Part shown: piece after piece, positions 46,487 to 59,790 of the stretch
Layout: each line of letters opens with the position of its first letter
Numbering within the stretch: position 1 is the first letter of the stretch
From: Purshia tridentata
Lineage: Eukaryota > Streptophyta > Magnoliopsida > Rosales > Rosaceae
Assembly: GCA_003254885.1 (NCBI GenBank)
Contig: QANT01005902.1
Location: 1 to 64,000 of the forward strand
DNA: 64,000 bases
Direction: 5' to 3'
Made by a program: the position numbers and the translations under genes
Notes under the pieces: generated by a model
What the model was told of the DNA's origin: nothing
Databases searched by the model: none
Seen by the model: only the letters and a program-made list of their open reading frames with translations

Positions 46487-49400
46487 CTATGGAATTGCGT
46501 CCATTGGATAGCTACCGAGGACACGAAGAAATCTTGCAAATTCCTGCAATAGGGAAGTAACAAGTCTTTATATCACCTTTGTTTTTTTTCTTAGGGGTAA
46601 GGGGCAGGGGAGGTTTAAGAGGCAGAGATTGTAATCTCTAGCATCACAGTGTGTCTGTCATCATGTGGTAAAAGTAAAACCTCTAGTACAGAAACTGGGT
46701 TCAATATAAGTCTTCAGAAGCCAAGCGAACAAAGAACACGATCCCATTTTGTCTAAATTTATTATACCGCCAGACTAACCTGCAGATGTCCCAAAGCATA
46801 TTGAGCACGGGGCTCTGCCATAGAAGCTTCAAAATCAATGTAAAAGAGGTAGTCGAAATACCTGCCAAAAAAAATCAATCAATTCCACAGGGATGGAAAT
46901 TTTGGCACGTTTACCATACCCAAATCTTAGAACCACCTCATGACTCCTAACCTGAGGCTCTCTGACATTACATGGAAGTAGTTTTACTGGATACTTGTAC
47001 AAATACTTGATTACAGTTCATTTCTTTGACTTTAATCTTATTTTATGTTGAAAAATATACATATAAATGATGTTAAGATTCTATCAAGTTGTCGGTTTAG
47101 TTTTTTGGGTGGATTTTCCATAAATACTATTTGATATAAACATATCACACTGCATCCATTATGAATATGTATATATATATACCACACGGCTTATTTATCC
47201 AATGCCAAAGAGTATACCACTCACTTGGCACTCCCTTCATTAGAATCATCGACAACCCTTAGTGGACGTTGTTTCTGTGGGCGACTCTCTATCTGAAATT
47301 GCTCCAAAAGAAGAACACAGTTGTCAAAGCTAATGATATGGTGGTGAGATAGGGAAACAAAATTATATTATCTGGGGTTACCTTTGTCAAGTTAATGCCC
47401 CTAAGAGCAAACACTGCTAAGGCTTTGAATAGTACACCAGGACCTTCTTCAAGAGTGAAAACGACGCTCGTCTAGGAAGAGAAAATGTAAATACATACTC
47501 AATACAAAATAAAATACATAGATACATATAAAGAAAAACAATAATTTTATACCTTATATGGTCTGTCAGTTCCTGGAATTATTGGTTCTCTTGCAAGTAT
47601 TAGAAAGCGAGTGATATTATCGTCATCATCCTGGCCAGTGCAAAGAAGGAGTAAACTAAATCAAGCTGCATAATTTGTAATTCACAAAAGCAAGCATCTT
47701 ACTTAATTGAAAATGAAATTTCATGTATGATCCATGCGTTGAACACAGGTATAAAAAAATAAAAAATAAAAAAAGTTTTAAAATGCTACAAAATATCCAA
47801 TAGCATGAAATTAACACGTTCTAATTAAATGTAAATGCTCAAAGCAAGAACAGTTTAGACATGTAGCACTCAGTATAATTCTAAGAAAGAAATTGCTTTA
47901 TGGACACCCTACTAAACTAACTTTCTGGCATGCTGACCACAATGATGAAATTACATCTAGCGTTTCTTAAGCACAAGGTGAATTCTCAAACATTTTAAGA
48001 AGTATACCATGTCAACACCAATTGATTATTCAAGCATAAAAGGCAACTTGATCCTATAGTAAATAAAAGAAATCTAAAAGGACAGTCTTACTTGAATTTT
48101 ATCTGCAAGAATGTCAAGCCCATAGATTACTGCAGCTCGAGCACTTGCAACAGCACCAGTATCTCTTAGGCCAGTTGAGGCCACCATCTGTACAAAATGT
48201 CCTAATAAATCATAGTATACACAGACTCAAAGCTTTTCATAGTGGTACTTGAAGGAATACAGAAAAAGCGCATGGATAACCTGTGCAGCACCAGCAGTGT
48301 CATCGGCATTGATTCTGACGATACCTAAACTGCTTAGTGTCATCTCACATTGAGCAAGAGCCTGCAAGCGAAAACATCCGGACAAACTTTGAAGAAATAG
48401 GCCTTTCATTTCAAAGATTAGTTTGTACATATCTACGCATGTATGCATGTATTAAACTAATTAGCACCAACCCAAATTTTCCACACCAGAAAAACCAAAT
48501 AGAAGATGGCTAATAAGTGCTAGATCATTGAGACCCCCTTGTTAATTTCCAAGACCACCTTTATTTTACAAGTTTCAAACCTAATCAAGTAATTAGAATG
48601 AGTTAGTAGTTAGTACCATGTGGTGGTGCAGTAGCACTGCTAGCAGAGGTGATAGAATATGAGACAAACCGACCTCGGAAGAGCTCCACAAAAGAACAAA
48701 CCAAAAAATATTAAACATTTTGGGGACAGGTGCACAAACGACAACTCCAAATGTCACACATACATATATCAAAAGATATTAAACATTTTGGAAACGGGTG
48801 CACAAACGACAACCCAAATGTCACACATCCGTCACCTCACATTCACTCTTTGACAAAACATGAAATGGTTACTGGAAACCATTAACATATTTGCTGTACT
48901 TTCTATCCCTAACATTAGCTACCATATAGAGATTTTTGTTTTTGTCTGTGCTACAAGGCGATCCAGATCACCTAACTAGCAAACATTATTGTTACAAATG
49001 GACATGTACTGGACAGGTCAAACAACATATTCATTAGCTTTCCTCTTATACAATTATAAAGGAATAAAAACAAGAAATGATAGACCAACCTGAGGATGGC
49101 TGAAAACACGTTTTAGCTCCTCTTTTCTTACACCTGGCAATCCCAAGAGACAATGGTTCACTTGCAATTGTACCTCTCCAACTATGTGCAGCCTATGGCG
49201 AAGAAGTAAGTCATAATTACGGTGGATGCTTCCACCAACAGAATTTTCAATGGGAAGAACTGCTTTATCAACTAACCACAGTTCAACTGCCTGTTAAATA
49301 AAAATTAACTCACTCACGGTACACTATCAGGTAAATATAATTAAAATAATAATGAGAAATGCGAAAAAGATTATCTAACCTTGAATGCAGCTTCAAACTG

Positions 49401-50542
49401 GTCACATGGGACAGTCTCACACTTCGGATAAGCTTTTAGTGCAGCAGCCTCACTATATGCCCCTGGTAACCCCTGTAACAAATAAACTAACGTAAAAACA
49501 AAAAAGAAAGCTGGGAACACCAAAAAGGATGCAACTAATAAAAATACTTGCCTGTATAACCAAAAAGAAAATAAGAAGATCTACCTGATAAGCAACTCTC
49601 ACTTTTGAACCATCACTAGGAGAAGAAGAAAGATCAGTTGCTGTCAATGGTTCTGCAATTAATTCATATTCAAGCAATGAGATGCAAGAAAGCAACAATT
49701 TTGAGAGAAATCTGAGAGTCCTATTTTCAAGAGCAAGGTACTTATTGTTACATTTTTCTATTAACCTTGTGATAGTGGAAACTCTCCTCGACCTCACCTA
49801 TCATATCATAAATTTTGATGTATTTTGTTCTTAGTTTCATTTGATTCCAGCATAATCTAAGGGCTCACTCATAATTAGTTAAATGCGTCCACGTCAAAGC
49901 AGTCCAATTGGACAGTCGTCATTTATAGCATTAAAAACGCAAATAAAATCTTCTTCATGATGCATGCACCAATACCAATAGCCATCATATGAAGAAAGTT
50001 ACCCCTTACATATATTCCCATCCCTTTAGAAAAAAAATTTCTGGTTCTGAAAAGTACAATGCTTTTAGATGTCCAAAAGGACCAAAAGCATTCTAAATTA
50101 TTGTACATTGACCACCCACTACTCATATGCTAATTGTGTTCTTCAACAACCAAAATTTCTATTGTTCAATCCCAACATAGGCTGATTGGATTGCAAAATA
50201 CCATTCTATGAACACATAAAGAAATTAAAAGAAAACAAAAATCAAGAGTTTTTAAGTAAACTCACTAGGAAGAAGGTTCAAATCCTTGTGAAACCCCCTG
50301 GACTCATTGTCCTCAATCCGTTCAATTGCCCCTGAAGACTCGGCCCCAGGCAAGTTTGGCTTCTCATCTTCAACCGGAGTGATAGCTCTGTGAGCCAAAC
50401 CAACACCCCTACAACAACACTCCCATTTGCGAAAACTCAAATTCAGAGCCAACCCAGAACGCGTAGAGCCCAAATCTGAGACACCCAAATGAGAATAAGG
50501 GGTTTTAGCACAACCCCAAATGGGTGCACCCTTGACAGCCAT
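46487..50542 (-). CDS. Arogenate/prephenate dehydratase, plastidic (ADT1/2 type)
   Basis: Catalyses the last step of phenylalanine synthesis, decarboxylating and dehydrating arogenate (or prephenate) in plastids. Eleven exons: 50542-50266, 49652-49585, 49472-49380, 49290-49090, 48361-48281, 48187-48092, 47630-47553, 47471-47382, 47292-47225, 46861-46780, 46543-46487; 396 residues. A transit peptide covers about the first 100 residues. The dehydratase domain begins [20 protein letters not shown] and includes [16 protein letters not shown] and the catalytic TRF in [13 protein letters not shown]. The ACT regulatory domain follows ([25 protein letters not shown]) with the ESRP motif that binds phenylalanine. 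The protein ends GSYPMDAIP. In Arabidopsis, as I recall, only ADT1 and ADT2 have many introns, which places this gene in that pair. Intron 4 contains a two-copy 68-bp tandem repeat. Confidence 0.94.
48708..48830. repeat. Two-copy 68-bp tandem repeat in arogenate dehydratase intron 4
   Basis: Copies at about 48708-48762 and 48776-48830 share ATATTAAACATTTTGG, GGTGCACAAACGACAAC and AAATGTCACACAT. They differ by a few bases. The repeat lies in the intron between exons 4 and 5, far from both splice sites. Confidence 0.85.
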
Positions 50543-53500
50543 TAATAAGCTCAATTTCACTGAACCCACAGTGCAAAAAAAACTAATTCTTAGGAAAATC
50601 CAGGCTCATGAGAGAGAAGTGGTTGTTGAGGGGTTTGTTGCTGAAACACAGTAGCACATTGTCAAGGTGGACGATAATGGAGGTGCGGTTTGGACCCCAC
50701 AATATTGTATTAGAGTCTGTATATGCGTGATACAAGAAAAGAAATGTATGAAAGAATTTTGGGTATATAAAGTTTAGAGCTTTGACGGAGAGAGGGAGAC
50801 CGACAAGTCCCAGTGATTAGACGAAAAGAGTTTCTGAGGGGGTAGGTGAGCAGAATGTTGTTGGCAACACCCTACACGTTTGCCTCAGCTTCAGCCTCAG
50901 CCTCAGTTTGTAGAAAAGGAAAAACTGGCATAGCTAGAAAGAACTGAAGCTGAGTGGCTTTCAGTATTTAATAGTTGAATACAAGTGTTTATGGAATGGC
51001 TCTGCCTGTCTATGACACTATAAATCTACATTTTGTATGACAGAGGAGCAGAGGAGGTTGAGTGTAGGCAGAAAGAGAGGACAGAGGGAGAGGCATGTCC
51101 ATGTGGGCCTATAGTGGGCCAAACCAATCACTGCTTCTGCAGCCTATTTGTGAATTTGTATCCAATCATATATAGATGCTAGATGTAGAAGTAGAACCTA
51201 ACATTTTTGGTGAAGAAAGGGAGATTACACTTTACCTTGCAAATTTGTTTTTCCTTTTTGTGCAATGTTATATAGTTTTTATTATGTACATTTCATATCA
51301 TGAACTAGCAAATGCATACTCCAATCTCCCAAAAAAAAAATCCCAATTATTTCAATATTTTGTTGAATAAATTTTTTCGTAAAACCTCCATGAATATGTC
51401 ATACCTTATTAATTTGATGGCATTTACATGAGATTCCTCTCTTTGAGTTTTAAACAAGTTCCCCAAGAGAACTTAGTTGATGTACCATTGATATTTCATC
51501 TTTCGTTTTCTTTTTGTTTTGGAAATAAGATGAGCAACATTACCTTTATTTATTAGGCAAATGAGGAATAATTTTTTAGGAAAGAGTAATACTCCATGAT
51601 TTAAGTTATAGTTTTGCCGCAGGGTTTATTAGGTAACTTTGTTTCCTCTTAAAATTTCATTAATACAGATGTCATGTTCATATCATATGTATCACCATCT
51701 TCTCCAACCATTCTAATCTGGCAATTTCTGTTGGTTGGGGCAAAAAGGCTGTCATATTAGACTCAGATGACCTCACTAAAATTGAAAGGCCTTGACTAAT
51801 ATGCTGAGTTTATTCATATGTGGAAGGTATCATAATGATAACTTTGTCATGACCAAAATAGAAAAGGGCAAAGAGTTACCTTCTCACATCCCTAAACACA
51901 TTACACATCCAATACCAACCAATGAAAGCTTGGTTGGTCAATCACGAGGTGTTCCCATTAATTATGGTGGGGGCGACTAACTATTCGTTAGCCTTACATT
52001 ATCAATTTAATATGTTGGTCATCTACCTTCTTAACTCCTGTAGTTAGTAGCCGACATGAAGTAACAAAAAAAAACTTGTCTAGTCAACCACATAATGCTT
52101 ACATAGCAAGACACGTGTAACCCTACTCCACGTGATATGTTAACGTAATATTATTAATTTATTTATCACGTAATATTATTAATTTATTTAAATTATAATA
52201 AATGTACAGTTATAAGTTTCTAAAACTTGGAATCTTAAATAAGAATTTGAATAAATTAATAACGCCACATTAATAAGTATTGTTCCTAAAAATCAAATAT
52301 ACTTATCAACCTTGGTGGCATTAACAATAGGCAGGCAGTTGGTTGTATTTAATACATTTATTTATATAAATAAGCCATAAGGGATTTGCTAAAGGCTTGG
52401 GCCATCTAGAAAAAAAATAGTTGAGGCCCAAAATCTACAATTAATGAGACATATAAGCAAACTTAGCATACTTGGGTAGTTCACTTCCGAGACCAAGGCC
52501 CAAGAACACCATGAAAGAGTCCAAACATTATGAGAAGCCCAATTAATATCAAAGATGAAGTGATTGTACAACAAACAGCCCATTATCTTATATCATAATG
52601 ACCTCGCTTAGTATGAAAATCAACACATGATAAAGTAAGCTAGACTAAAATCTGATTGGTCCGAGTGTAATTTTAACAAATTGAAGAATGTAGAGTAATG
52701 CAATCAGAAAGAATACTATTTTGCTCACCATAAAAAAGTGATGGTGAGCATCACCACCATGTTAGGTGGTTGACACGTATTAACTATCTATCATGGTGAT
52801 AATCGTGGTCATGCTGCAAGTAAAATATTTTTAATAAAAAAAGAGTAAAAGACATAGACTGGTATTAGATTGTTAGACTAATTATATTGTGGTCATAATA
52901 ATAATAAAATAAGTAAAGTTTGGTGATAGCAAAGTTAGAGTTATGGTGTCTTTTGCTTTATGATTGCAATAGTAAGTGCATAGGTTGGAGCGAAATCCGT
53001 TTGGATTTGGTCCAGGTTAAGCCAAACACGCTCCCTGTTCCCAGTCAGTGACTTGTATGATCACGACACAGATGCTTCGACACTGACTACTCGGACTCTG
53101 ACCCAATGGGCCCATCACACACTTCCCACCAATCATTCTGTAATATAATACCCACAATTTTCAATTCAATACAAATAGATTACTGTTATTACTACCCTTT
53201 TCTTGCTAACTTTTTTTTGGTAAATTCACAATTAACCTTTTCAAATTAGTGATTGAGGAAAGTCTGCAATCTCAACAATAATTCTGGGAGATAATCATTT
53301 AAACATCATTTATGTTAAAAAATTAATTTAATTAAAATATAATTTTATTATATAATTATTACAAATAAATTAATCGTGAATTAAATTATTTCTATATCAT
53401 ATAACTATTTAAGTATAGTTATATAATTAAATAATTTTTAATTAGGTTAATTGACTTTTAATATCAAATTTCAATAATTTTTTAATTTAAGTACTAAAAT

Positions 53501-54696
53501 TTAATAGCATTTTAGATTAGGTACTAGTTGAAAAGTCAAACATAATAATATAGTAAAGCACACTATAATTCACAAATATTACATCACATGCCACTACAAT
53601 AATATATATATATATATATTACATCCATACTATTACATTAATTTATACTATATTGTATTAAAACTAAAAAAAATCAATCCAATCACATCTTAACTGTGAC
53701 TGTCTTACAATTTAGTTGTGATTGTCTTGTTATGTTGAAAAAGACAACTCTCACTACTATACTAAGTATTATTTTGAGTAAAAGTATTGTTTTGACTCTA
53801 TTTATACTATTCTGTAATACAACTTCTCTTAAAAAAATTTCAATTCAGTCACAACCTAACTGTGACTGTATCACAATTTAGCTGTGACTGTTATTCAGTC
53901 ACAACTAAATTTGAAGTTGAGTGTCGTACAGTTACAACTAAAACTGAAGTTGAAACTCTATTAACTAATTTCCAAGACAATATAAAAGTATTAAGGACAA
54001 TTTTATCAAAACTTTATAAATTTTATCAAAAACCCATCATATGTGGGCCAAAGGACAATAGAAGGGTAAATTTGTCAAGTAAATAAAGCCCAAAACAAAT
54101 GAGCTGTACATTTGTGACCTATTCTAAAAATCAAGTTTAATAATTAGTAACTAAACCTAAAAATTATGAGCAAAACTGATTTTCTAAAAAAGTATTGAAA
54201 TTTGATATTTAATCCTAAATTTTTATTTTTAATTTAGTTTATTTTTATTAAAGATAAATTTTATAATTAAATTTAAAAAATAAATGATTTCGATGCGAAT
54301 AAATAACAACCATCCACCTCTCAAGAGAAAAAAAAAGTGAAGTTTAGCATTTTTGTTTTGAACACGTGAAATTGAGGAGAGAAAAAAATCAAGGACAAAA
54401 GGAAGAAGACAGAAAATCAAAGAGGCGTGGGGAAAAAAAAACAAGCAAAAGACGCGGTAGAGGCAAAAGTACAAAGATGGAAGAAAAAACAAAGAAATAT
54501 CCCCAACGCTTGGCAGAAGCCTAAGCAAAAGTCGCGCTGATTGTGTACGGTTTCCAATACGTAAAAAAGTTAAATGACAGAACTACCCCTACACCCCTTC
54601 TCGTCCTCCCATAACATTCTCTCACTGAAACTGAAAGTCTGAAACTGAAGACTCACTAGAGACTAACGCATTGGCAGTTCATTTCCCAACCAAAAC
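50543..54696. other. Gene-free interval upstream of two divergent genes
   Basis: Contains the promoter and leader of the arogenate dehydratase gene at the left and the promoter of the ankyrin gene at the right. Between them is AT-rich DNA with a cluster of CTGTGACTG-like words (about 53690-53960) and a (TA)n run near 53601-53620. Open frames are short and unrecognised. Confidence 0.6.
53690..53965. repeat. Dispersed direct and inverted CTGTGACTG/CAGTCACA words
   Basis: The 9-base word CTGTGACTG or close variants occurs at least four times on the plus strand, and the complementary CAGTCACAAC-type word several times, within about 270 bases. Two larger units beginning AACTGTGACTGT are about 160 bases apart. 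The arrangement suggests the arms of a degraded repeat or transposon. Confidence 0.45.
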
Positions 54697-57053
54697 ATGG
54701 CCAAGTCGTCGTCGTCGTCTTCGACGATCTCGACGGCGTCGTTTCCACCGCTCAAGCCCCACGACTATTCCCACAGCCCCGTCCACTACGCCGTTGTTTT
54801 GTCAGACCACACTACACTCTCCAGAATCGCCGCCACCATTCCCCGACTCGCCGATCCCACTCAAATCCACACAGAGTCCGAATCGCTCGCCCAGGAGCGA
54901 GTCGCTGACCGGATCTCATCCGTGCTAGACCGTCGCGACGTTCCGTACAGGGAGACCCCTCTCCACCTCGCTGTTCGACTAAACGACGCCGTATCTGCCA
55001 AAATTCTAGCCTCCGCCGGCGCCGACGTGTCCCTCCAGAACGCATCCGGATGGAACCCCCTGCAGGAGGCCCTCTGTCGCCGGAGCTCCGACATCGCCCT
55101 CATCCTTCTTAAGCTCCACCACCGCTCCGCCTGGGCCAAGTGGCGCCGCCGGCTGCCACGTGTCATCGCCGTGCTTCGTAGAATGCGGGATTTCTACATG
55201 GAGATCTCGTTCCACTTTGAGAGCTCCGTCATTCCCTTCGTCGGCAAGATCGCTCCCTCTGACACGTACAAGATCTGGAAGCGCGACGGCAACCTTCGTG
55301 CCGACACGTCGTTAGCTGGCTTCGACGGCCTGAAGATCCAGCGCGCCGATCAGAGCTTCCTTTTCCTCGGCGACGGCGACAATAGCCACGACATCCCCTC
55401 TGGCTCATTACTAGTCCTCAACCGCGACGATCGCAAAATCTTCGATGCATTTGAAAACGCCGGGTCGCCGATGAGCGATTCCGATATCGCCGGATTCTGC
55501 TCCCAAACGAGCGTGTACCGGCCTGGAATGGACGTCACCAGAGCCGAACTCGTAGGAAGGACCAATTGGAGAAGGCAGGAGAAGACCGAGAGCGTCGGAG
55601 AGTGGAGAGCCAGAGTCTACGAAATCCACAACGTGGTGTTCAGCTTCCGCTCGAGAAAAGTCGCCAGCGGAGACGCTGACGTGGCAGGGAGCGAGCAGGT
55701 GCTCCCTCTGGAACTTGACGAAGACGACGACGGGTTTTTAGTGGCGGAGAATCCGAGCTTTGGAATTCCGGATAGTAATCGGAGGAGGCACAGTAGCTTC
55801 GTGAGGGAAGATAGGGAGTTTGTGACATTGGGGAGAAAAAGCGTCGACGTGTCGTCGATAGGGGTGCCGCCGCAGCCGCCGAGGAGGTCGATGGCGGCGG
55901 CAACCGTAGCTGCGGCGCCGGTGCAGACAAAAGAGAAAGAGTACGTGAGGAGCTTGCGGCCGTGTGTTTGGCTGACGGAGCAGTTTCCGTTAAAGACGGA
56001 GGAGCTCCTGCCGTTACTCGACATTTTGGCGAACAAGGTGAAGGCCGTTAGGAGGATGAGGGAGTTGCTCACCACCAAGTTCCCGCCAGGGATGTTTCCG
56101 GTTAAGGTAAGGGCATTTTGGTCTATTCGAAATAATTGGATTGGGGTGGGGTCCAGTGGGGATTGAATGTGGCTGCCTGGGAGGCATGGTTTCTCTTTAT
56201 TTGTCTGTACTCTGCTTTTTAATTTTGGTGCTTTTTATGCTGAGGCCTCAAGCTTGACTTGAGCTTCGTGACAAATGAGAAGCTGTGGCTTAGACTATAG
56301 TATAACGCCTAGAAGCTTTTTATGGGACCTCTCTATAATCGTTTGCCTGATTTTGATCGACGGTGATGGGAGCCTTGGGTCCCATATCATCCGAGGAGGT
56401 CCCTTTCTTTAAAGACAGGGCATGGTTGTGGGTCCCAAGTTTTATCCTCTCTGATTACCCAAACGAAAAGGGTTTATTTGACCTTAGACTTTGCCACGTA
56501 AACGGGACCCATGGAGAGCTGACGTGGCATGTTCTTGGTCGTAACGGTTAACTGCCATTGTGATGTTGGAATTAACAAAGTTTGTGCATGGAGACCAAAC
56601 TATTTAGTCTATTATAGTTTGATTTGATTCAATTCGATTCATGCTTACGGTGTCTTTTTGGTGGGACAGGTGGCAATACCGGTGGTCCCCACGGTGAGGG
56701 TGGTGATAACATTCACGAAGTTCGTCGAGCTCCCACCAACTGAACAATTCTTCACCCCAATGTCTAGCCCCAGACAGTTGTTCCATGAAGGACGAGGAGG
56801 CCAACAACAACAACAAGAGGATGAGCAGAGCAGGTTTAAGTCACAGAAATCATTGTCCTCCTCATCGTCGTGGCTGAGGCGAAACAGCAGCCAGTCCGGG
56901 TCATCGGGGAGCAAGCAGCAACAGCAACGCTGTGCTGCGGTGGTGCAAGAGTCCGACGACCCTTTTGCCATTCCTAGTGGTTATACGTGGACAAGCATAG
57001 ATGACAAGTCTCGCAAATTGAAAAAATCAAAGTCCACCAGAAAATCTAAGTGA
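54697..57053 (+). CDS. Ankyrin-repeat protein with GPCR-chaperone (ANKRD13-like) domain
   Basis: Two exons: 54697-56106 and 56670-57053, 597 residues. The N-terminal part has ankyrin repeats (HSPVHYAVVLSDHTTLSRI and ETPLHLAVRLNDAVSAKILA, with SGWNPLQEALC) at about residues 25-135. The GPCR-chaperone/DUF3424 region follows, with WRRRLPRVIAVLRRMRDFYMEISFHFESSVIPFVGKIAPSDTYKIWKRDG and WRARVYEIHNVVF, ending in the conserved KFPPGMFPVK-VAIPVVPTVRVVITF segment that spans the intron. The C terminus is Gln/Ser-rich and low complexity, ending basic. Animal relatives bind ubiquitin and regulate receptor endocytosis; the plant role is not established. GC content in exon 1 is well above its surroundings. 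The likely Arabidopsis counterpart is At1g11740 by recall. Confidence 0.93.
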
Positions 57054-59265
57054 AAATGTGACATTCTAATCACCGGAAAGGAAATAGATAGATTGATTGA
57101 TGAAATATTGCTTATGTTTTTATCTGGAGTTGCATATAAATTAAGTTGTAGATATACCATCTAATTTTTCAGTCATTTTTCTCGTGGAGTATGGTTAATT
57201 TATAGAGTTGCGTCAAACAAAGATTTGGGTTTGGACTCCACAGATGTACTGATTTACCAAAATTGTTGCTCCCCAATTTTGTTTTCTGTGGAGTAATTAA
57301 TCATGTCTTCATACATGTCTTGCTCTTTGCTCACTAGCTATTCATTTCTAATCATTTTTGCCAACTACAATACTTATGGGTCATGTACTCTCGTAAGAGC
57401 ACTTGCTTTGCTTTTTCATTGATCAATAGTGTTGATGCAAAAATCTGTCGATGACCCTTGCACACAACTTAAATGCGGGTTGTTGGTGACATGGTGAGTT
57501 GAGCGACCGAGCGGACAATCCGAGCGCGTCAATTGATTGCTTTCTGGATTTCTTCCTGCACAATGAACGAAAAAGGGCACCGGTGTGGTACCGGCCGGAG
57601 ATACTCCGATGGCAAAGTCAGAGAAGTGCAAGAAGAAGGATGCAAGAAGTGTTGAATAACACAATTAGAGCTTGGGAAGAAGATGGAGGAAAAGAGGTAA
57701 GATTTCTGGATAAATTTTGCTAGAGCTTGGGCTAGTTTTTTCAGATTTCTGTGTGTCCCCCTGCCTTGTGGTTGTGCTCTTACTTATAAGCAAAGGGATT
57801 GAGATATTTTGATTGGCCAGTAGGTGTGATCATGGCTGATCATAGGTCTTAGAGGCTAAGCTTGCAGAACAGGCTGAATTACTGACAGGTTTTCTCATTT
57901 AATGCAAGAGAGATGGCTGCAAGTTGCATGCATTAAATGGAAAGCAAGGCAGAGTGGAAAGGCCATAAATGCAAAGCATAAAGTTACCTTCGAGTGTCAG
58001 GCGCAATAACTACCATCTGGGTTTGTGTTCGGCTCGGAAGAGGATGAGTCGAGGCTAATCACTCCGATCCGAGTGGGGCTTCCAATGGTGGTAGACCTGT
58101 GAGGAAATTCAGTACATCCAGGAAGTGTTCGGATCGGAAGGCATTTGAATCCGATCCGAACAACAAGATGTCAGAGCAAACGAATAGGTAGTTTGCCGAA
58201 GGAAGATATTCAAACATACTCCGATCCGAATGACTGGTGAATTTTGCAGACCTTACTTCTGACGATAAGTCGACATGACTGGTTCGGATCGGATCCGATA
58301 GTAAGATCCGATCCGACAGAGTTGCATCGATGGACCATTGACCATGGGTCGTGGGACGGAAGTCGAATCTAAGGTCCCACGTGGTCAGAATGTTGACCGT
58401 TGACTTGAGTGGGGGTGTTATCCCCGAACAAATAGTTTGTTGTAATATGTGAGTGGGCTTTATGATGCCCTAAATTCTTCGTCATTATTTATGGGCACTA
58501 ATGATCTGGGTGGCTTGTCTTTGAAAGTTAAGAAATAGGCTTCTAGTGATGCCATACAAACAGAGACTACAAAACTTCTTCTTCACTTGTACCCAAAGTG
58601 TTCTTGTCAAGCACCGAAGAAAAGGGTAACACTAACATCTATAACCAAATGGTCATATTGAATAAACGTTGGTCGGGATATATGGACTTTACATAGAAAT
58701 AAAAAAAATACTTAATTAGCATGACTTTGTCATCTTGGATTCATTAACATAAACTTCAAGCATTCAATTCTTAAGCATTGTTAAGCCTAAGATGCTGAGG
58801 TCATATTTTCTCCTTTCCAAGGTCACGTTGTCTTTTTACTTCCGTTTACAAAGCCACGTGATAAAAGATATAAGTAACTAAGTAAGTAAGATGTATACAA
58901 ATTGTTACAAAAAACATTTTTCCTTATTAGGGTTATGGTAGGATATGCATGTTGAGTTAGCTGCCTTATTTGTGAAGGAGAAGATGCTCTAGGATGAATT
59001 GATGATTAGAGAAAGCACAAAGAACGGAAAATGCTTAAAGATGCTTGCTTCCGTATATGGGAAACCTCAAACCAGTGAGTTGCCAAGTCCTTTTTAAAAA
59101 CTGTATAAAATGGGGAGAAAGACAGCTAATCCATCCACATGTGGGATGTGGCCCCTTTTGTTATTGAGCTTTCAAGGTCTCTTCTCTCCAAACACCTAGA
59201 CTAGCTAGCTGCTGATTTTGGTTACCAACTCCATCAGGTTTCTCAATCTACACGCTATTTACCAG
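57054..59265. other. Interval with probable retroelement remnant
   Basis: The 3' region of the ankyrin gene is followed by a higher-GC segment (about 57420-58640) that looks transposon-derived. AT-rich DNA and the leader of the small downstream gene come next. A 74-codon frame at 57499-57723 resembles no family I know. Confidence 0.5.
57420..58640. mobile_element. Probable LTR-retrotransposon remnant or solo LTR
   Basis: The segment differs from its flanks in GC content, contains a start-like TGTTGATGCAAAAATCTG and ends with a transcript-like stretch near ACCCAAAGTG and AAGCACCGAAG. It also carries a cluster of CCGATCCGA words. No integrase, reverse transcriptase or matching second LTR is visible and no target duplication was found. 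The limits are approximate. Confidence 0.3.
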
Positions 59266-59774
59266 GTACTTCTCTCTCTCTCTCTCTGTGGGAAAAAAAA
59301 AAAGAAGCCATCTTGATTTTCTCTTTGAAGGGTTTAATCTTCTGTTTGTTTGCTGCAACAAAGCCATTGTATGTCAATTGTTCAGATCTCTTTGTTTGCG
59401 TTCATAGCTGATGTAAAGCTCTGTTGTCATTTGTTTCTCATATTTTCTTTGCCCTTCATAGAGGATGATATGGTTTAAGCTTTGCCTGCACCTTTTTTTA
59501 TATATATATTTTTTAGTTTGATACAAAACCTTCTAATAAATCCTTAGATTCCATTCTGAGATCGGATCCATTTTGCTCTGCTTACCAGAGAAAATATCAA
59601 AAACAGCAGAGCTTGGATTGCTATGATAACCCAAGGAAAATGAACATAAAACTTCAATTTTTTTATTTATTTTTTGGTTCAAAGTAAATGTGGAACTTGA
59701 ATGCTTATCTTCTATTCATCTTTTTCATTTTGGGTGGTGGCATTTATGGAAAACAGGGTGGTTGCTGTTTGCAG
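59266..59774 (+). other. Leader intron of small conserved gene
   Basis: A donor after TTTACCAG (GTACTTCT) and an acceptor TGTTTGCAG place a 509-base intron in the 5' untranslated region, ending 16 bases before the start codon. It begins with a CT run. Confidence 0.5.
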
Positions 59775-59790
59775 AGCTTGAGTGGTATCT

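Noticed and set aside
54812-56078. Several minus-strand frames of 70-153 codons
   Set aside because: All are antisense to the GC-rich first exon of the ankyrin gene and have Arg/Ser-rich, low-complexity translations.
57499-57723. 74-codon plus-strand frame
   Set aside because: It lies within a probable retroelement remnant and resembles no gag, protease or other family that I can identify.
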